A stretch of 64,000 nucleotides of DNA from Halalkalibacter alkalisediminis (lineage in GTDB: Bacteria; Bacillota; Bacilli; Bacillales; Bacillaceae_D). Every line of letters begins with the position of its first letter. The stretch's first letter is position 1. Location: contig NZ_JAQQWT010000006.1 in assembly GCF_028610705.1 (NCBI RefSeq), positions 62,001 through 126,000 on the forward strand, given 5' to 3'. The translations under genes and the position numbers were made by a program. A model generated the notes under the pieces. It had not been told where the DNA came from. It made no database searches and was given only the letters and a program-made list of their open reading frames with translations. This document shows, piece after piece, positions 9,007-17,928 of this stretch.

Positions 9007-10078
9007 ACGCTTTCTCTCTCCCTTTATTACCTAGCATTTCTATGAATGTATAAAAGAGCAGTTCACTGTCAGATGGTCCAGGATGAGCTTCTGGATGAAA
9101 TTGTACAGTGAAAACTGGATATTCTTTATGCTTTAATCCTTCAATTGAGCGATCATTTATATTAATAAATTTTGCTACCAATCCCGTTCCTTCTAATGAG
9201 TCCTCATTAACAACATAACTATGGTTTTGAGACGTCATATACACTTTGTTCGTTGTCAGGTCCATCACTGGTTGGTTCGCACCACGGTGACCAAATGTTA
9301 ATTTCTCCGTATCCGCTCCAAAGGCCAGTGCCAACAATTGATGCCCTAAACAAATTCCCATTGTTGGAAAAGTTTCTGCTACTTTTTTAATAGTTGGTAA
9401 AATATCTTGTAATTGCTTTGGATTCCCTGGTCCATTCGAATAAAGCACACCATCTGGTTGAAGCTGTTCAATTGTTGCAAACGAGGTGTTATAAGGGACT
9501 ATTGTCACTTTATTTCCTAACTTTAATAAAGAATCTAAGATGGATTTCTTATAGCCAAAATCAACCATTACGACATGATGTTTACCATCTCCGTGTGTTT
9601 CAATCATTGAACTTGATACCATAGGGACAACTTCTTGTTGTCCAAGTGGAGGAAATTCCTTGAATGCTAGATTGGTAGGATCTGTAGTAATGATTGCACG
9701 CATATCGCCCTGTTCTCGTATCCTTTTTACAATTGCTCTTGTATCTACTCCTGAAACTAAGGGGATAGAATGTTTTTCGCAGTAAGTGATAAGCGACGAA
9801 CAAGATTCATAGTGGAATCCTTCGCTCGATACCTCACTAACAAGAAGAGCATTGACTTGTGGAGTGATACTTTCAAAATCGGCTTCATTGACTCCATAAT
9901 TGCCAATTAGTGGATACGTGAACACGACCATTTGCCCTTTAAATGATGGATCGCTTAAAACCTCTTGATATCCTGACATTCCAGTAAAAAAAACAATTTC
10001 TCCGTGAACCTCTTTGTTTTGACTATGAACGATACCCTCAAATACTTCCCCATTTTCTAATACTACGTATCCTTTCAT
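8999..10078 (-). CDS. carA: carbamoyl-phosphate synthase small subunit (glutaminase)
   Basis: The 359-residue protein carries the small-chain N-terminal domain (GYVVLENGEVFEG) and a class I glutamine amidotransferase domain: SNGPGNP, nucleophile Cys in GICLGHQ (about residue 243) and FHPEAHPGP with the catalytic His and Glu. It hydrolyses glutamine and channels ammonia to CarB. ATG 10078 is preferred because GGAGGG stands 6 nt upstream; the upstream in-frame ATG lacks a site. It has an 8-nt overlap with carB. Confidence 0.96.
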   Translation of the reverse strand: MKGYVVLENGEVFEGIVHSQNKEVHGEIVFFTGMSGYQEVLSDPSFKGQMVVFTYPLIGNYGVNEADFESITPQVNALLVSEVSSEGFHYESCSSLITYCEKHSIPLVSGVDTRAIVKRIREQGDMRAIITTDPTNLAFKEFPPLGQQEVVPMVSSSMIETHGDGKHHVVMVDFGYKKSILDSLLKLGNKVTIVPYNTSFATIEQLQPDGVLYSNGPGNPKQLQDILPTIKKVAETFPTMGICLGHQLLALAFGADTEKLTFGHRGANQPVMDLTTNKVYMTSQNHSYVVNEDSLEGTGLVAKFININDRSIEGLKHKEYPVFTVQFHPEAHPGPSDSELLFYTFIEMLGNKGREKAYA

Positions 10079-10120
10079 CTGAATCCCTCCACCCATTTAA
10101 CGAATACTTATACTAATTAT

Positions 10121-10134
10121 TCGATTTTTATACA
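10121..10134. promoter_or_regulatory. candidate ArgR/AhrC (ARG) box upstream of carA
   Basis: On the minus strand TGTATAAAAATCGA matches 7 of 10 fixed positions of the ARG-box half-site pair TGAAT-N4-ATTCA, with an all-A centre. It lies about 43 nt before the carA start. A nearby pair CGAATA...TATTCG (10101-10123) adds dyad symmetry. This is inference from consensus similarity only. Confidence 0.35.
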
Positions 10135-10147
10135 TTGCTTATCTTTT

Positions 10148-10177
10148 AAAATCACTACTTGTTTAGGCAGTGATTTT
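10148..10177. terminator. hairpin between argD and carA (partial terminator/attenuator)
   Basis: A 9-bp stem AAAATCACT/AGTGATTTT with a 12-nt loop lies just after the argD stop. On the plus strand it is followed by a T run, but on the transcribed minus strand the T run is only the 4 T of the stem, so it may terminate only part of the transcripts between argCJBD and carAB. Confidence 0.4.
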
Positions 10178-10184
10178 TTTGTAT

Positions 10185-11351
10185 TTATAATTTGACCTCT
10201 TGTTTCAGGTCAATAGCTGTTAACACATCTGTTAATATCTCTGTAGCCTTTTTAAGTTCTTGATCTGTCACAACTAATGGTGGTAGTAAACGCAAAACTT
10301 TTGGTCCAGCAGGTAATACCAGTAATCCTTTTTCCCTGCAAGCTTCAATAATAGGTGCCACTTCAATGTTACACGCAATACCCATCATTAACCCTTTTCC
10401 ACGTACTTCCTCTACTACTGGAAGAGAGTGTAAGCTATTTTCGAGCTCTGCTTTAAACCACTGTCCTTTCGTTTGAACAGATTGTAGTAACGATTCTGTG
10501 AAAACTTCGTTTAATACAGCTTCTGCTGCCGCCATAGCTAGTGGATTTCCACCAAATGTTGAACCGTGGCTACCTGGATTAAACGCTTCTTTTAAAACCT
10601 CTTTTCCAATAAGCGCACCCACTGGGAATCCATTTCCTAGCCCTTTTGCAAGTGTAATGATATCAGGATCGAGACCAACTTGCTCATAAGCAAACGCGGT
10701 TCCCGTTCTCCCAATGCCTGTTTGAACTTCATCAATAATAAGGAGACAACCATACTGCTCACAAATCACGTTCAATGCCTGAGCAAAATCTTCAGTCATC
10801 AAGCGAATACCGCCTTCTCCCTGAATGACTTCAACCATAATAGCAGCTGTATCTTCTGTCACTGCTTCTTTCAGTGAATTTACATTGTTCATCTCAATAT
10901 ACGTAAATTCTGTTAAAAGGGGACCAAAACCTTGATGGATTTTATCTTGGCCCGTTGCCGCCATACTTCCAAGCGTCCGCCCATGAAACGAGTTTTTCAT
11001 AGAGACAATATGATGTTTACCCGTAGACTTTCTAGCTAACTTAATAGCGGCTTCATTAGCTTCAGCTCCACTATTACAGAAGAAGACATAATCTCCTACG
11101 CTGTGATCAACCAGTAACTGAGCGACTTTCTCTTGACCTTTAATTTGGAAAAGGTTAGAGACATGCCATAATTGATCAAGTTGGTTTTTTACAGCTTCCG
11201 TCACTTTCGGATGGCAGTGCCCTAGGTTACAAACGGCAATCCCGGAGATAAAGTCTAAAAATTCTTTTCCTGATTCATCTATTAATGTAGAACCGATCCC
11301 TTTTTCTGGTTTAATGTTCCATCTAGCATAGGTTGGAAAAAGCGCACTCAT
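10185..11351 (-). CDS. argD: acetylornithine aminotransferase
   Basis: The 388-residue PLP-dependent class III aminotransferase converts N-acetylglutamate semialdehyde to N-acetylornithine. Seen are [15 protein letters not shown], the Asp of [13 protein letters not shown] that contacts the PLP pyridine, and the Schiff-base Lys in [15 protein letters not shown]. Start ATG 11351 has AAGGAGG 6 nt upstream; the ATG two codons earlier abuts that site. The ribosome binding site overlaps the argB stop codon, showing tight operon packing. Confidence 0.96.
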   Translation of the reverse strand: MSALFPTYARWNIKPEKGIGSTLIDESGKEFLDFISGIAVCNLGHCHPKVTEAVKNQLDQLWHVSNLFQIKGQEKVAQLLVDHSVGDYVFFCNSGAEANEAAIKLARKSTGKHHIVSMKNSFHGRTLGSMAATGQDKIHQGFGPLLTEFTYIEMNNVNSLKEAVTEDTAAIMVEVIQGEGGIRLMTEDFAQALNVICEQYGCLLIIDEVQTGIGRTGTAFAYEQVGLDPDIITLAKGLGNGFPVGALIGKEVLKEAFNPGSHGSTFGGNPLAMAAAEAVLNEVFTESLLQSVQTKGQWFKAELENSLHSLPVVEEVRGKGLMMGIACNIEVAPIIEACREKGLLVLPAGPKVLRLLPPLVVTDQELKKATEILTDVLTAIDLKQEVKL

Positions 11352-11362
11352 GTTCATCCTCC

Positions 11363-12148
11363 TTACGAAACGTAAAGCTTCATTTTTGACTTAATAATTG
11401 TAGTTCCTTGAACGGAACCATCTTTTCCTAGATTTGTAGACTTACCATTCATAATCATGACAGACTGCAAGCTATCCGTTAATGTAGAAAGGGCTGCTCT
11501 TACTTTTGGAAGCATGCCACCATAGATCGTTCCGTCCGCAATGTACTCTTCAATCTCATCAGCTGTCACTTTATCAAGACATTCTCCATCTTTTAAAATA
11601 CCATCAACATCTGTTACAAAAACGAGCTGTTCTGCACCTAGCTCCTTTGCAATTGCTGCAGCAGCACTATCAGCATTCACGTTATAATGAACACCTTGTT
11701 CATTCATTCCAATTGGAGCAATCACTGGTATCATATTCAATTCCATAAGGGAGGAAAGCAAACTTGTATTAACCTTTGTCGGTTCACCGACATAACCGAG
11801 CATTCCTTCATTAATCGGTTTCACCTCAATTAATTTCCCGTCACAACCGGATAATCCAACTGCTTGCCCTCCAGCTTGATGAATGCTTGTTACCACTTGC
11901 TTATTTACCTTTCCACAAAGGACCATTTCCGCTGTATCTAGCACGTCTTCAGTCGTCTTTCTAAGTCCATCTACAAATTCAGATTTGATATCTAGCTTTT
12001 GCAAAAGGTGATTAATTGCTGGACCACCACCATGGACGATGATCGGGTGCTTCCCACTCTCTTGCATCTTTACTACACTTAAAAAAAATTCAGAGGACAA
12101 CTCAGCTATCGTACTTCCTCCGCATTTAATAACAACAACATCCTTCAC
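11363..12148 (-). CDS. argB: acetylglutamate kinase
   Basis: The 261-residue amino-acid kinase phosphorylates N-acetylglutamate. The N-terminal nucleotide motif [18 protein letters not shown] substrate loop, and the [17 protein letters not shown] segment are typical of ArgB. I start at GTG 12148 because a GGGGAGGGG ribosome binding site is 6 nt upstream; in-frame codons farther upstream run into the argJ end and make a non-homologous extension. Gap to argJ is 25 nt. Confidence 0.95.
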   Translation of the reverse strand: MKDVVVIKCGGSTIAELSSEFFLSVVKMQESGKHPIIVHGGGPAINHLLQKLDIKSEFVDGLRKTTEDVLDTAEMVLCGKVNKQVVTSIHQAGGQAVGLSGCDGKLIEVKPINEGMLGYVGEPTKVNTSLLSSLMELNMIPVIAPIGMNEQGVHYNVNADSAAAAIAKELGAEQLVFVTDVDGILKDGECLDKVTADEIEEYIADGTIYGGMLPKVRAALSTLTDSLQSVMIMNGKSTNLGKDGSVQGTTIIKSKMKLYVS

Positions 12149-12173
12149 TCGTTTCCCCTCCCCGGGATTTCTT

Positions 12174-13406
12174 TTACGTTCTGTACCCTGCATTGATTCG
12201 TACATAATCGTAAGACAAGTCACAGCCCCATGCTTTGCCACTTCCATTAGCTAAATGAAGATCAACTTCAATCACGACCGTGTCATTGTTCTCCATGTAT
12301 GATTTGGCTTCTTCTTCTGAAAAAGTTGTAGGTTGACTTTGAATTAAAGTTTGAACAGGTCCGATTGCAATGTCGATTGTATCTGGATTAATTTCACATC
12401 CACTATAACCAATGGCACATATAATCCGTCCCCAGTTCGCATCAGTACCAAAAACCGCCGATTTTACCAGATCTGACCCGACAATTTTCTTGGCTATTTT
12501 GCCAGCCTCTTCATCATTCAAAGCACCATTGACTTGTACTTCAATTAATTTAGTTGCTCCTTCACCATCTCTAGCAATTTGCTTCGCTAGTGACTCACAA
12601 GTTTCTTTTAAGGCGAGGTAGAAACCATCCCAATCTGGATGAGCTGGAGTCAGTGATTCGTTATCGGCTAACCCTGATGCCATTACAACTACCATATCAT
12701 TTGTCGATGTATCTCCATCCACTGTAATCCGATTGAATGTTTGATTCGTGATGTCGGATAAGGCTTGCTGTAAAACATTTGAATCTACATTAGCATCCGT
12801 TGTCACAAAAGAAAGCATTGTTGCCATATTGGGATTTATCATTCCAGAGCCCTTGGCTACTCCTCCAATATAAACCTTCTTCCCATCAACAAATGTCTCA
12901 TAACATATCTTTTTATTAATCGTATCCGTTGTTAAGATCGCTTGATTAAATGCCTCTGCACTCTCTAACGAAGACTGAGGTTTAAGCTGCTTAATACCAG
13001 TAACGATCTTTTCCATATTCATGTATTCACCAATGACACCCGTTGATGTAATCGCTACATAATGTTCAGGCAATGCAAAGTGATTCGCACTTTGCTTTCT
13101 CATTTCATAAGCGTCCTCTATTCCTCTTTTACCCGTACATGCATTTGCATTGCCACTGTTCACAACTAACGCCTGAATCTTTCCTTCTTTTTCTATCGAT
13201 TCTTTTGTAACCTTTAGTGGAGCTGCTTGGATTCGATTGCACGTATAAACGGCTGCTACACTAGCAGGAACTTCACAATAAATAGCTCCTAAATCTAATC
13301 TCTTTCTTTTCACTCCGGAATGTAATCCAGTCGCCTGAAAACCTCTCGGAGTCACGATACTACCATTTTCAATTTCAATTACTGTTGGTGCTTCAATGCC
13401 TTTCAC
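12174..13406 (-). CDS. argJ: bifunctional ornithine acetyltransferase / N-acetylglutamate synthase
   Basis: ArgJ transfers the acetyl group from acetylornithine to glutamate and so recycles it. The protein self-cleaves before a Thr nucleophile; the motif KGSGMINPNMATML is present with Thr at about residue 196. It ends in YDYVRINAGYRT, the usual C-terminus. The GTG at 13406 has AAGGGTGG 7 nt upstream; an ATG at 13424 overlapping the argC stop by one base is the alternative but lacks its own site. Length 410 fits. Confidence 0.95.
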   Translation of the reverse strand: MKGIEAPTVIEIENGSIVTPRGFQATGLHSGVKRKRLDLGAIYCEVPASVAAVYTCNRIQAAPLKVTKESIEKEGKIQALVVNSGNANACTGKRGIEDAYEMRKQSANHFALPEHYVAITSTGVIGEYMNMEKIVTGIKQLKPQSSLESAEAFNQAILTTDTINKKICYETFVDGKKVYIGGVAKGSGMINPNMATMLSFVTTDANVDSNVLQQALSDITNQTFNRITVDGDTSTNDMVVVMASGLADNESLTPAHPDWDGFYLALKETCESLAKQIARDGEGATKLIEVQVNGALNDEEAGKIAKKIVGSDLVKSAVFGTDANWGRIICAIGYSGCEINPDTIDIAIGPVQTLIQSQPTTFSEEEAKSYMENNDTVVIEVDLHLANGSGKAWGCDLSYDYVRINAGYRT

Positions 13407-13423
13407 GTGATGACCACCCTTCA

Positions 13424-14461
13424 TTATGGATACATCGGAACTAACTTCAATCCAGTTCCTTCTTCAAACCCATTCATAATATTAAAGTTCTGAATTGCTT
13501 GACCAGAAGCTCCTTTAACCACATTATCGATAACAGAAACGATCGTAATTCGTCCCGTTCTTTCATCATAAGTTAACCCAATATCGCAATAATTACTACC
13601 GTACACTTCCTTCGTAGCTGGATATTGACCATCTGGTCGAACTCGAACGAAACGCTCATGCCTATAGGCTTCTCGGTAAAGTTCTCTTAGCTCCTGTTCC
13701 GTTGTCTTCTTACGTGCTTTTACATAGATCGTTGCCATAATTCCACGTACCATTGGCACTAAGTGTGGCTGAAAAGTAATCGTAGAAACCTTTTTGTTCC
13801 ACTGGTGCAACAGCTGCTCAATTTCAGGAACATGTTTGTGTTGATTAATTTGATATATCTTAAAGTTTTCATTCATTTCACTGTAGTGTGTAATCGCTGA
13901 AGGAGATCGTCCCGCTCCAGAAGTTCCTGATTTTGCATCCACTATAATTGAATCAAATTCAATTAAATCACTCTTCACAAGTGGAGCAAGCCCCAGTAGT
14001 GTTGCTGTAGGGTAACAACCAGGATTTGAAATAATTTTTGCCGATTTAATCCATTCTCGGTTCCATTCAGGAAGCCCATAAACAGCTTTTTGAATTAAGG
14101 AAGAAGGTGCTGCTTCTCTTTTATACCAAGCTTCATATACACTTGGATCCTCTAACCGTAAATCACCAGATAAATCAATAACCTGACAGCCCGCTTCCGC
14201 TATTTTCCCAGCCCACTCACTTGAAACTCCAGGAGGTGTTGCAAGAAAAACGGTATCAACCTCTTCTTTGACTGAATCTATATTGATCGACTGAAGTTCT
14301 TTATTGTAAATTTCAGATAAATGCGGATATGACTCTTGTATATTCATACCTTCTTTTGAAGATGAATACAAGATGATATCTTGCACATGAGGATGTTGGT
14401 TTAGTAGCCTTAACAATTCTGCGCCACCATAACCTGTAGCCCCTATAATACCAACTCTCAT
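13424..14461 (-). CDS. argC: N-acetyl-gamma-glutamyl-phosphate reductase
   Basis: This NADPH-dependent reductase makes N-acetylglutamate semialdehyde. The Rossmann motif [14 protein letters not shown] is at the N-terminus and the catalytic Cys lies in [12 protein letters not shown] 14461 is chosen (AGAGG 5 nt upstream) over an upstream TTG at 14476. It is the first gene of the operon, with a sigma-A promoter and ARG-box-like sequences 50-95 nt upstream. Length 345 is normal. Confidence 0.96.
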   Translation of the reverse strand: MRVGIIGATGYGGAELLRLLNQHPHVQDIILYSSSKEGMNIQESYPHLSEIYNKELQSINIDSVKEEVDTVFLATPPGVSSEWAGKIAEAGCQVIDLSGDLRLEDPSVYEAWYKREAAPSSLIQKAVYGLPEWNREWIKSAKIISNPGCYPTATLLGLAPLVKSDLIEFDSIIVDAKSGTSGAGRSPSAITHYSEMNENFKIYQINQHKHVPEIEQLLHQWNKKVSTITFQPHLVPMVRGIMATIYVKARKKTTEQELRELYREAYRHERFVRVRPDGQYPATKEVYGSNYCDIGLTYDERTGRITIVSVIDNVVKGASGQAIQNFNIMNGFEEGTGLKLVPMYP

Positions 14462-14510
14462 TTCAACCTCTCCCAACTATCGCTATCTGCTCTTTTTGAT
14501 CTTGCTACTC

Positions 14511-14539
14511 ATTATATCTATGTATAAAAATTAATTCAA
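14511..14539 (-). promoter_or_regulatory. sigma-A promoter of the arginine operon
   Basis: On the minus strand TTGAAT (-35, 14534-14539) and TATAAT (-10, 14511-14516) are separated by exactly 17 bp. Transcription would start near 14504, about 40 nt before the argC ATG. The spacer and -35 are covered by the candidate ArgR boxes, consistent with repression by arginine. Confidence 0.8.
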
Positions 14540-14554
14540 CTGTATTTTTATTTT
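14521..14554. promoter_or_regulatory. two tandem candidate ARG boxes at the argC promoter
   Basis: TGTATAAAAATTAA (14521) and TGTATTTTTATTTT (14541) match 8 and 7 of 10 fixed positions of the ArgR half-site pattern TGAAT-N4-ATTCA. Their starts are 20 bp apart, two helical turns, as expected for adjacent ArgR trimer contacts, and the first overlaps the -35/-10 spacer. The operator role is inferred. Confidence 0.5.
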
Positions 14555-14705
14555 ATTTCACCTAATTTTCTTTCAGTTGTGATAACCGTTAAAAGAAAGA
14601 TCCTTTTTCTTAGTAAAGGAGAATTCAAAAACAGTATACTTTATCCCTTTCAGATAGGTGTCTGTCTATATAGACTATTGATCGAGTGACAACAGATCGA
14701 TATAG

Positions 14706-14736
14706 AAAAAGACATGCCTAGTTATAGACATGTCTT
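14706..14736 (-). terminator. terminator of the ctaG-sco-redoxin operon
   Basis: On the minus strand an AAGACATG/CATGTCTT stem with a 12-nt loop is followed by T residues, starting 4 nt after the stop codon of the redoxin gene. Its position confirms that the gene really ends at 14741, not at the internal TGA at 15074. The 14740-14462 interval otherwise holds the argC promoter region. Confidence 0.75.
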
Positions 14737-14740
14737 CTCC

Positions 14741-15265
14741 CTATTTATTCATTTTTTCAAATTCATCAACGACAATAGAAGCAACCACTTCAATTTGTTC
14801 GCCCCAATGATCATTTACTTGATGGAACACATAGTTCCCATTTTTATCGAGAATGCTTACACCTCTATATGACATTTGATCGTTTCTCATATTCACATGC
14901 TCAAGAACTTCGAATGACTGATCTGATAAAAATGAAAATGTAAATGCTCCAGCTTCTTTTAGACTTTTTGAATTAGCAGGAGTATCCGTACTAATTGCAT
15001 AAAGATCTGCATCTATTCCTTCAAATAGCTCTAAATTTTCTTGCAGCTGAACCAGCTGCTGTTGGCAAAGTCCTCAGCCAACTTCCGTAAAATGGAATAA
15101 AATCGTCGCGCGTTCTTTATTAGTCAAGCTCACTTCTTCCCCTTGCTCATCTACTAAAGATAATTCTCCTTCTGGTTCCACATCTGCCGAACCGCAAGCT
15201 GTTAACAAGGCGCAGGCAAAAAGTAAAGCAGCAAGCATCCATCTTTTTTTCATCGTAAGGACCAT
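14741..15265 (-). CDS. redoxin-fold lipoprotein with in-frame UGA (probable selenocysteine)
   Basis: The frame from ATG 15265 meets TGA at 15076-15074 (codon 64) and then stays open and protein-like for another 110 codons to a TAG at 14741-14743. Read through, the 174-residue product has a signal peptide with lipobox LLTAC, then ATILFHFTEVG-U-GLCQQQL, YAISTDTP and GVSVLDKNGNYVF, the outline of an AhpC/TSA-Prx-like redoxin in which the first Cys of C-x-x-C (compare GWCPYC) is Sec64, resolving Cys67. A SECIS-like hairpin follows the UGA. GAGGTGG precedes the start. It is third in an operon with ctaG and sco, so it probably acts outside the membrane in thiol or copper redox steps of oxidase assembly. 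A nonsense mutation of a Cys or Trp codon is the alternative; the intact 3' half argues against old decay. Confidence 0.75.
15043..15073 (-). promoter_or_regulatory. candidate bacterial SECIS element
   Basis: Immediately after the UGA the mRNA can form a perfect 7-bp stem GCAGCUG (15059-15053) / CAGCUGC (15049-15043) around the 3-nt apical loop GUU. The loop begins 21 nt after the UGA and its first base is G. Published bacterial SECIS rules, as I remember them, ask for a stem of 4-16 bp, a loop of 3-14 nt, G among the first two loop bases, and 16-37 nt from UGA to loop; all are met. Outer CUU/AAG pairing can extend it across a bulge containing U. Confidence 0.65.
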
Positions 15266-15310
15266 TTTTCCACCTCTTTCATCTTTCCTGTTTCATAAAA
15301 AACAGCTCAC

Positions 15311-15904
15311 CTAGTTGACCGTATTCATTAAGTCAACAATAATCGATTCTTGATTTGATTGTAATCCATCATATTTCCGAATAACATTTCCATCTGGGTC
15401 AACTAAAAAGAAGCTTGTACTATGCACAATATCTTCAGAACCGTCAATATGCTGAACAGGTGTTTTAAAGCTTTCAGCTGCAAACTCTGTAATTTGCTCA
15501 GTCGTGTAGCCTGTTAGAAATTGCCATGATGCGAAATCTGCTCCTACATTGCTCCCATATGAGTAAAGTGCTTCAGCTGTATCTCTTTCTGGATCTACTG
15601 TAAACGATATAAACGACATCTCAACTCCTTCTGCGTTCATCGCCGTTTGAAGTCTTTCCATATTTGGTGTCATTGTTGGACAAACAGAAGGACAATATGT
15701 GAATATTAAATTAGCTAACCAATATTGACCTTGTAATTGCTCGGTCCCATAAGGTGCTCCGTCTTGATTAATAAACTCAAAATCCATCGTTGACATTTCA
15801 GCTTTGGAAATATCAAATTCCGATGAACCGCCACTCCCAACTTCGTACACCCATCCACAGCCTCCTAATAAGGCTAGTAAAAAGATTGATATAACAATTC
15901 TCAT
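15311..15904 (-). CDS. SCO1/SenC family copper-binding lipoprotein
   Basis: SCO proteins are thioredoxin-fold copper chaperones and thiol reductases for the CuA site of cytochrome oxidase. The 197-residue product has a lipobox LLGGC, the copper-binding CxxxC in TYCPSVCP and the third ligand His in EDIVHSTSFFLVD. ATG 15904 has AAAGGAA 7 nt upstream. It lies 40 nt after ctaG and 45 nt before the UGA-containing redoxin gene, all on one strand, indicating a shared operon for oxidase assembly. Confidence 0.93.
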   Translation of the reverse strand: MRIVISIFLLALLGGCGWVYEVGSGGSSEFDISKAEMSTMDFEFINQDGAPYGTEQLQGQYWLANLIFTYCPSVCPTMTPNMERLQTAMNAEGVEMSFISFTVDPERDTAEALYSYGSNVGADFASWQFLTGYTTEQITEFAAESFKTPVQHIDGSEDIVHSTSFFLVDPDGNVIRKYDGLQSNQESIIVDLMNTVN

Positions 15905-15944
15905 AACCCGTTCCTTTCTAATCACGTCATGCGCCAACTAAACT

Positions 15945-16862
15945 TTACCTACTAGCCGTGGGTATGTCGCTAATCGTTAACTCTCCATCCTGTTGTCTTT
16001 CTTTCGTTAACCATTGCTTAAATACATATCCAATCGTAATACCATACGTAATTTCTTGCATAATTTTCATTAACACGCCTGCTAATTGTTGATCCATTCT
16101 CGTTTCTAAAAATGTAAAGGAGTTAGGTCCAGAAAAAAGAGTCATCGGTACTTCTACTCCAGCTGGCAAACAAAAAGCCATTACATTAGCCCATACCACT
16201 GGATCCGTATATGTTTGATAAAGAGGAGCTGCGGCAAAGATAATTAATGCACAAGCAGGTGTGATAAGAATCCCGTTGGCAAAAATATACCCCACTCTCC
16301 GTAAATCTGACAACGGAAAGGCATTGGGTAATGGGGCAATCATATGCCACCACATTAATAGCGCTGCGAATAATAACAGATACTCATATAAGCTGTGTAA
16401 CACGACCGCTTGCATCAATGTATCAAACATTAAAGGGACATGATAAAATGAAAAAAGTCCATTGAATAAAAAAAGCGCTACAATCGGACTCCAAATCACA
16501 CGAAACACTCGCTCTGTCAGAGGAGAACGAAAGCGATCAATAACCGCTTGAAAAAACCAAGCAGGTATTCCAAGTAAAAAGAGAGGAGTCGCTATAAAGT
16601 ACGCAAATACCATCTGTGTCATATGAAAACTAATCATGATGTGCCCTGCTAAGTAAAGCGGACTTCCCCAACCAATGTATAAAGCAATTAGCGCCAAAAC
16701 AAAATAAATTTTTTGTCTGAGCCTTACAGGAGCTGAATTCTTAAACCGATGACGCCATTTGGTAACGATCATATAATACAAAAAACCAACAATAGCTAAA
16801 CCTACCATTAACTCCGGAGTCCATAAAGCCCGAAAACCAAAGTTCTCAAATAATACATCCAC
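15945..16862 (-). CDS. ctaG: cytochrome c oxidase assembly factor CtaG (caa3-type)
   Basis: The 305-residue polytopic membrane protein has about seven hydrophobic helices and the conserved region GWGSPLYLAGHIMISFHMTQM, followed by PLFLLGIPAWFF, typical of the Bacillus CtaG/DUF1404-like family needed for caa3 oxidase expression. Several His residues in membrane segments could bind copper. The GTG at 16862 has GGAGG 7 nt upstream, giving MDVLFENFGFRALW, close to the usual 297-aa length. It heads the ctaG-sco-redoxin operon. Confidence 0.92.
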   Translation of the reverse strand: MDVLFENFGFRALWTPELMVGLAIVGFLYYMIVTKWRHRFKNSAPVRLRQKIYFVLALIALYIGWGSPLYLAGHIMISFHMTQMVFAYFIATPLFLLGIPAWFFQAVIDRFRSPLTERVFRVIWSPIVALFLFNGLFSFYHVPLMFDTLMQAVVLHSLYEYLLLFAALLMWWHMIAPLPNAFPLSDLRRVGYIFANGILITPACALIIFAAAPLYQTYTDPVVWANVMAFCLPAGVEVPMTLFSGPNSFTFLETRMDQQLAGVLMKIMQEITYGITIGYVFKQWLTKERQQDGELTISDIPTASR

Positions 16863-17037
16863 TACTTTGCCTCCTTTGTGGAGATTTGAATAAGACCATC
16901 GCTTAAAGGTAGTGTTACAACAGACTTTTGTAACTCTACCTAAAAGCAAGTCTATCATATCATATTTTCACTCAACAATTATTGAACGAATATGGAATAT
17001 TTCATAAGCAATATCAACCAATGGAAGGAAGATTTTG

Positions 17038-17850
17038 ATGGCAGAACAACATTTAATTGCTTTAGATCTAGATGGCACGTTATTAACCGATGAGAAAACA
17101 ATCTCACCGAGGACGAAAGCAACCATTAACAAAGCAAGAGAGCAAGGTCATATTGTTGCTATTTCTACCGGTAGGCCGTACAGAGCCAGCATCCAGTATT
17201 ACCAAGAATTACAGCTTGATACTGCAATCGTTAATTTTAATGGTGCTTTCGTTCATCACCCATACGATAAAAGTTTCGGTACCTACCATTCTCCATTAGA
17301 TTTAAAAACAGCTAAGACCGTTATTGAAACATGTGAGGCATTTAACGTTAGCAACATTATGGTTGAAGTCATCGACGATTTTTATTTACGTCATTTTGAT
17401 CAAGTTTTTTTGGAGACATTCCTTGCAGGACAAAATCCAGTAGAACACGGGAATTTATTACATATTTTGCAAGAGGATCCAACCTGTGTTCTGATTCACC
17501 CACAGGACCACCACGTCAAACAACTACGAGAGCTATTAGTGGATGCTCATGCTGAAGTGATTGATCAAAGGGTTTGGGGCGACCCTTGGAATATCATTGA
17601 GATTGTAAAGGCTGGGATGAATAAAGCCGTTGGTTTAAAGAAAGTGGCTGACTTCTATAACATTCCTAAAGAACGCATTATTGCCTTTGGGGATGAGGAC
17701 AATGATTTTGAGATGATTGAATATGCTGGTCAAGGAGTTGCAATGGCGAATGGGATAAAAGAATTAAAAACTCTCGCCAATGCCGTGACACTTTCTAATG
17801 AAGAAGATGGGATCGCTGTATACTTAGAAGAAGCTCTTCGGTTACGTTAA
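17038..17850 (+). CDS. yitU: Cof-type HAD phosphatase (YitU-like)
   Basis: The 270-residue HAD hydrolase has motif I ALDLDGTLL (nucleophile Asp10, acid Asp12), motif II ISTGRP, a C2-type cap, and motif IV GDEDNDFEM. B. subtilis YitU and its relatives dephosphorylate 5-amino-6-(5-phosphoribitylamino)uracil in riboflavin synthesis; this gene lies near yitT, yitV and ipi homologues and argC, so YitU is the likely orthologue. GGAAGG precedes the ATG at 17038. Substrate is inferred from family and location. Confidence 0.8.
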   Translation: MAEQHLIALDLDGTLLTDEKTISPRTKATINKAREQGHIVAISTGRPYRASIQYYQELQLDTAIVNFNGAFVHHPYDKSFGTYHSPLDLKTAKTVIETCEAFNVSNIMVEVIDDFYLRHFDQVFLETFLAGQNPVEHGNLLHILQEDPTCVLIHPQDHHVKQLRELLVDAHAEVIDQRVWGDPWNIIEIVKAGMNKAVGLKKVADFYNIPKERIIAFGDEDNDFEMIEYAGQGVAMANGIKELKTLANAVTLSNEEDGIAVYLEEALRLR

Positions 17851-17853
17851 AAC

Positions 17854-17917
17854 TTTAGTATGAGATGGAGATGAACGGGTACCTTAAAGTAGTAGCTACA
17901 TTCCATTTCATACTAAA
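17854..17917 (+). promoter_or_regulatory. long hairpin covering the ribosome binding site of the next small gene
   Basis: TTTAGTATGAGATGGA (17854-17869) pairs with TCCATTTCATACTAAA (17902-17917) over 16 positions with one G-U. The 3' arm runs into AAAGGAG (17914-17920), the ribosome binding site of the 17929 gene, so folding could limit its translation. There is no T run after it, so it is not a normal terminator. Confidence 0.5.
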
Positions 17918-17928
17918 GGAGCACGACA

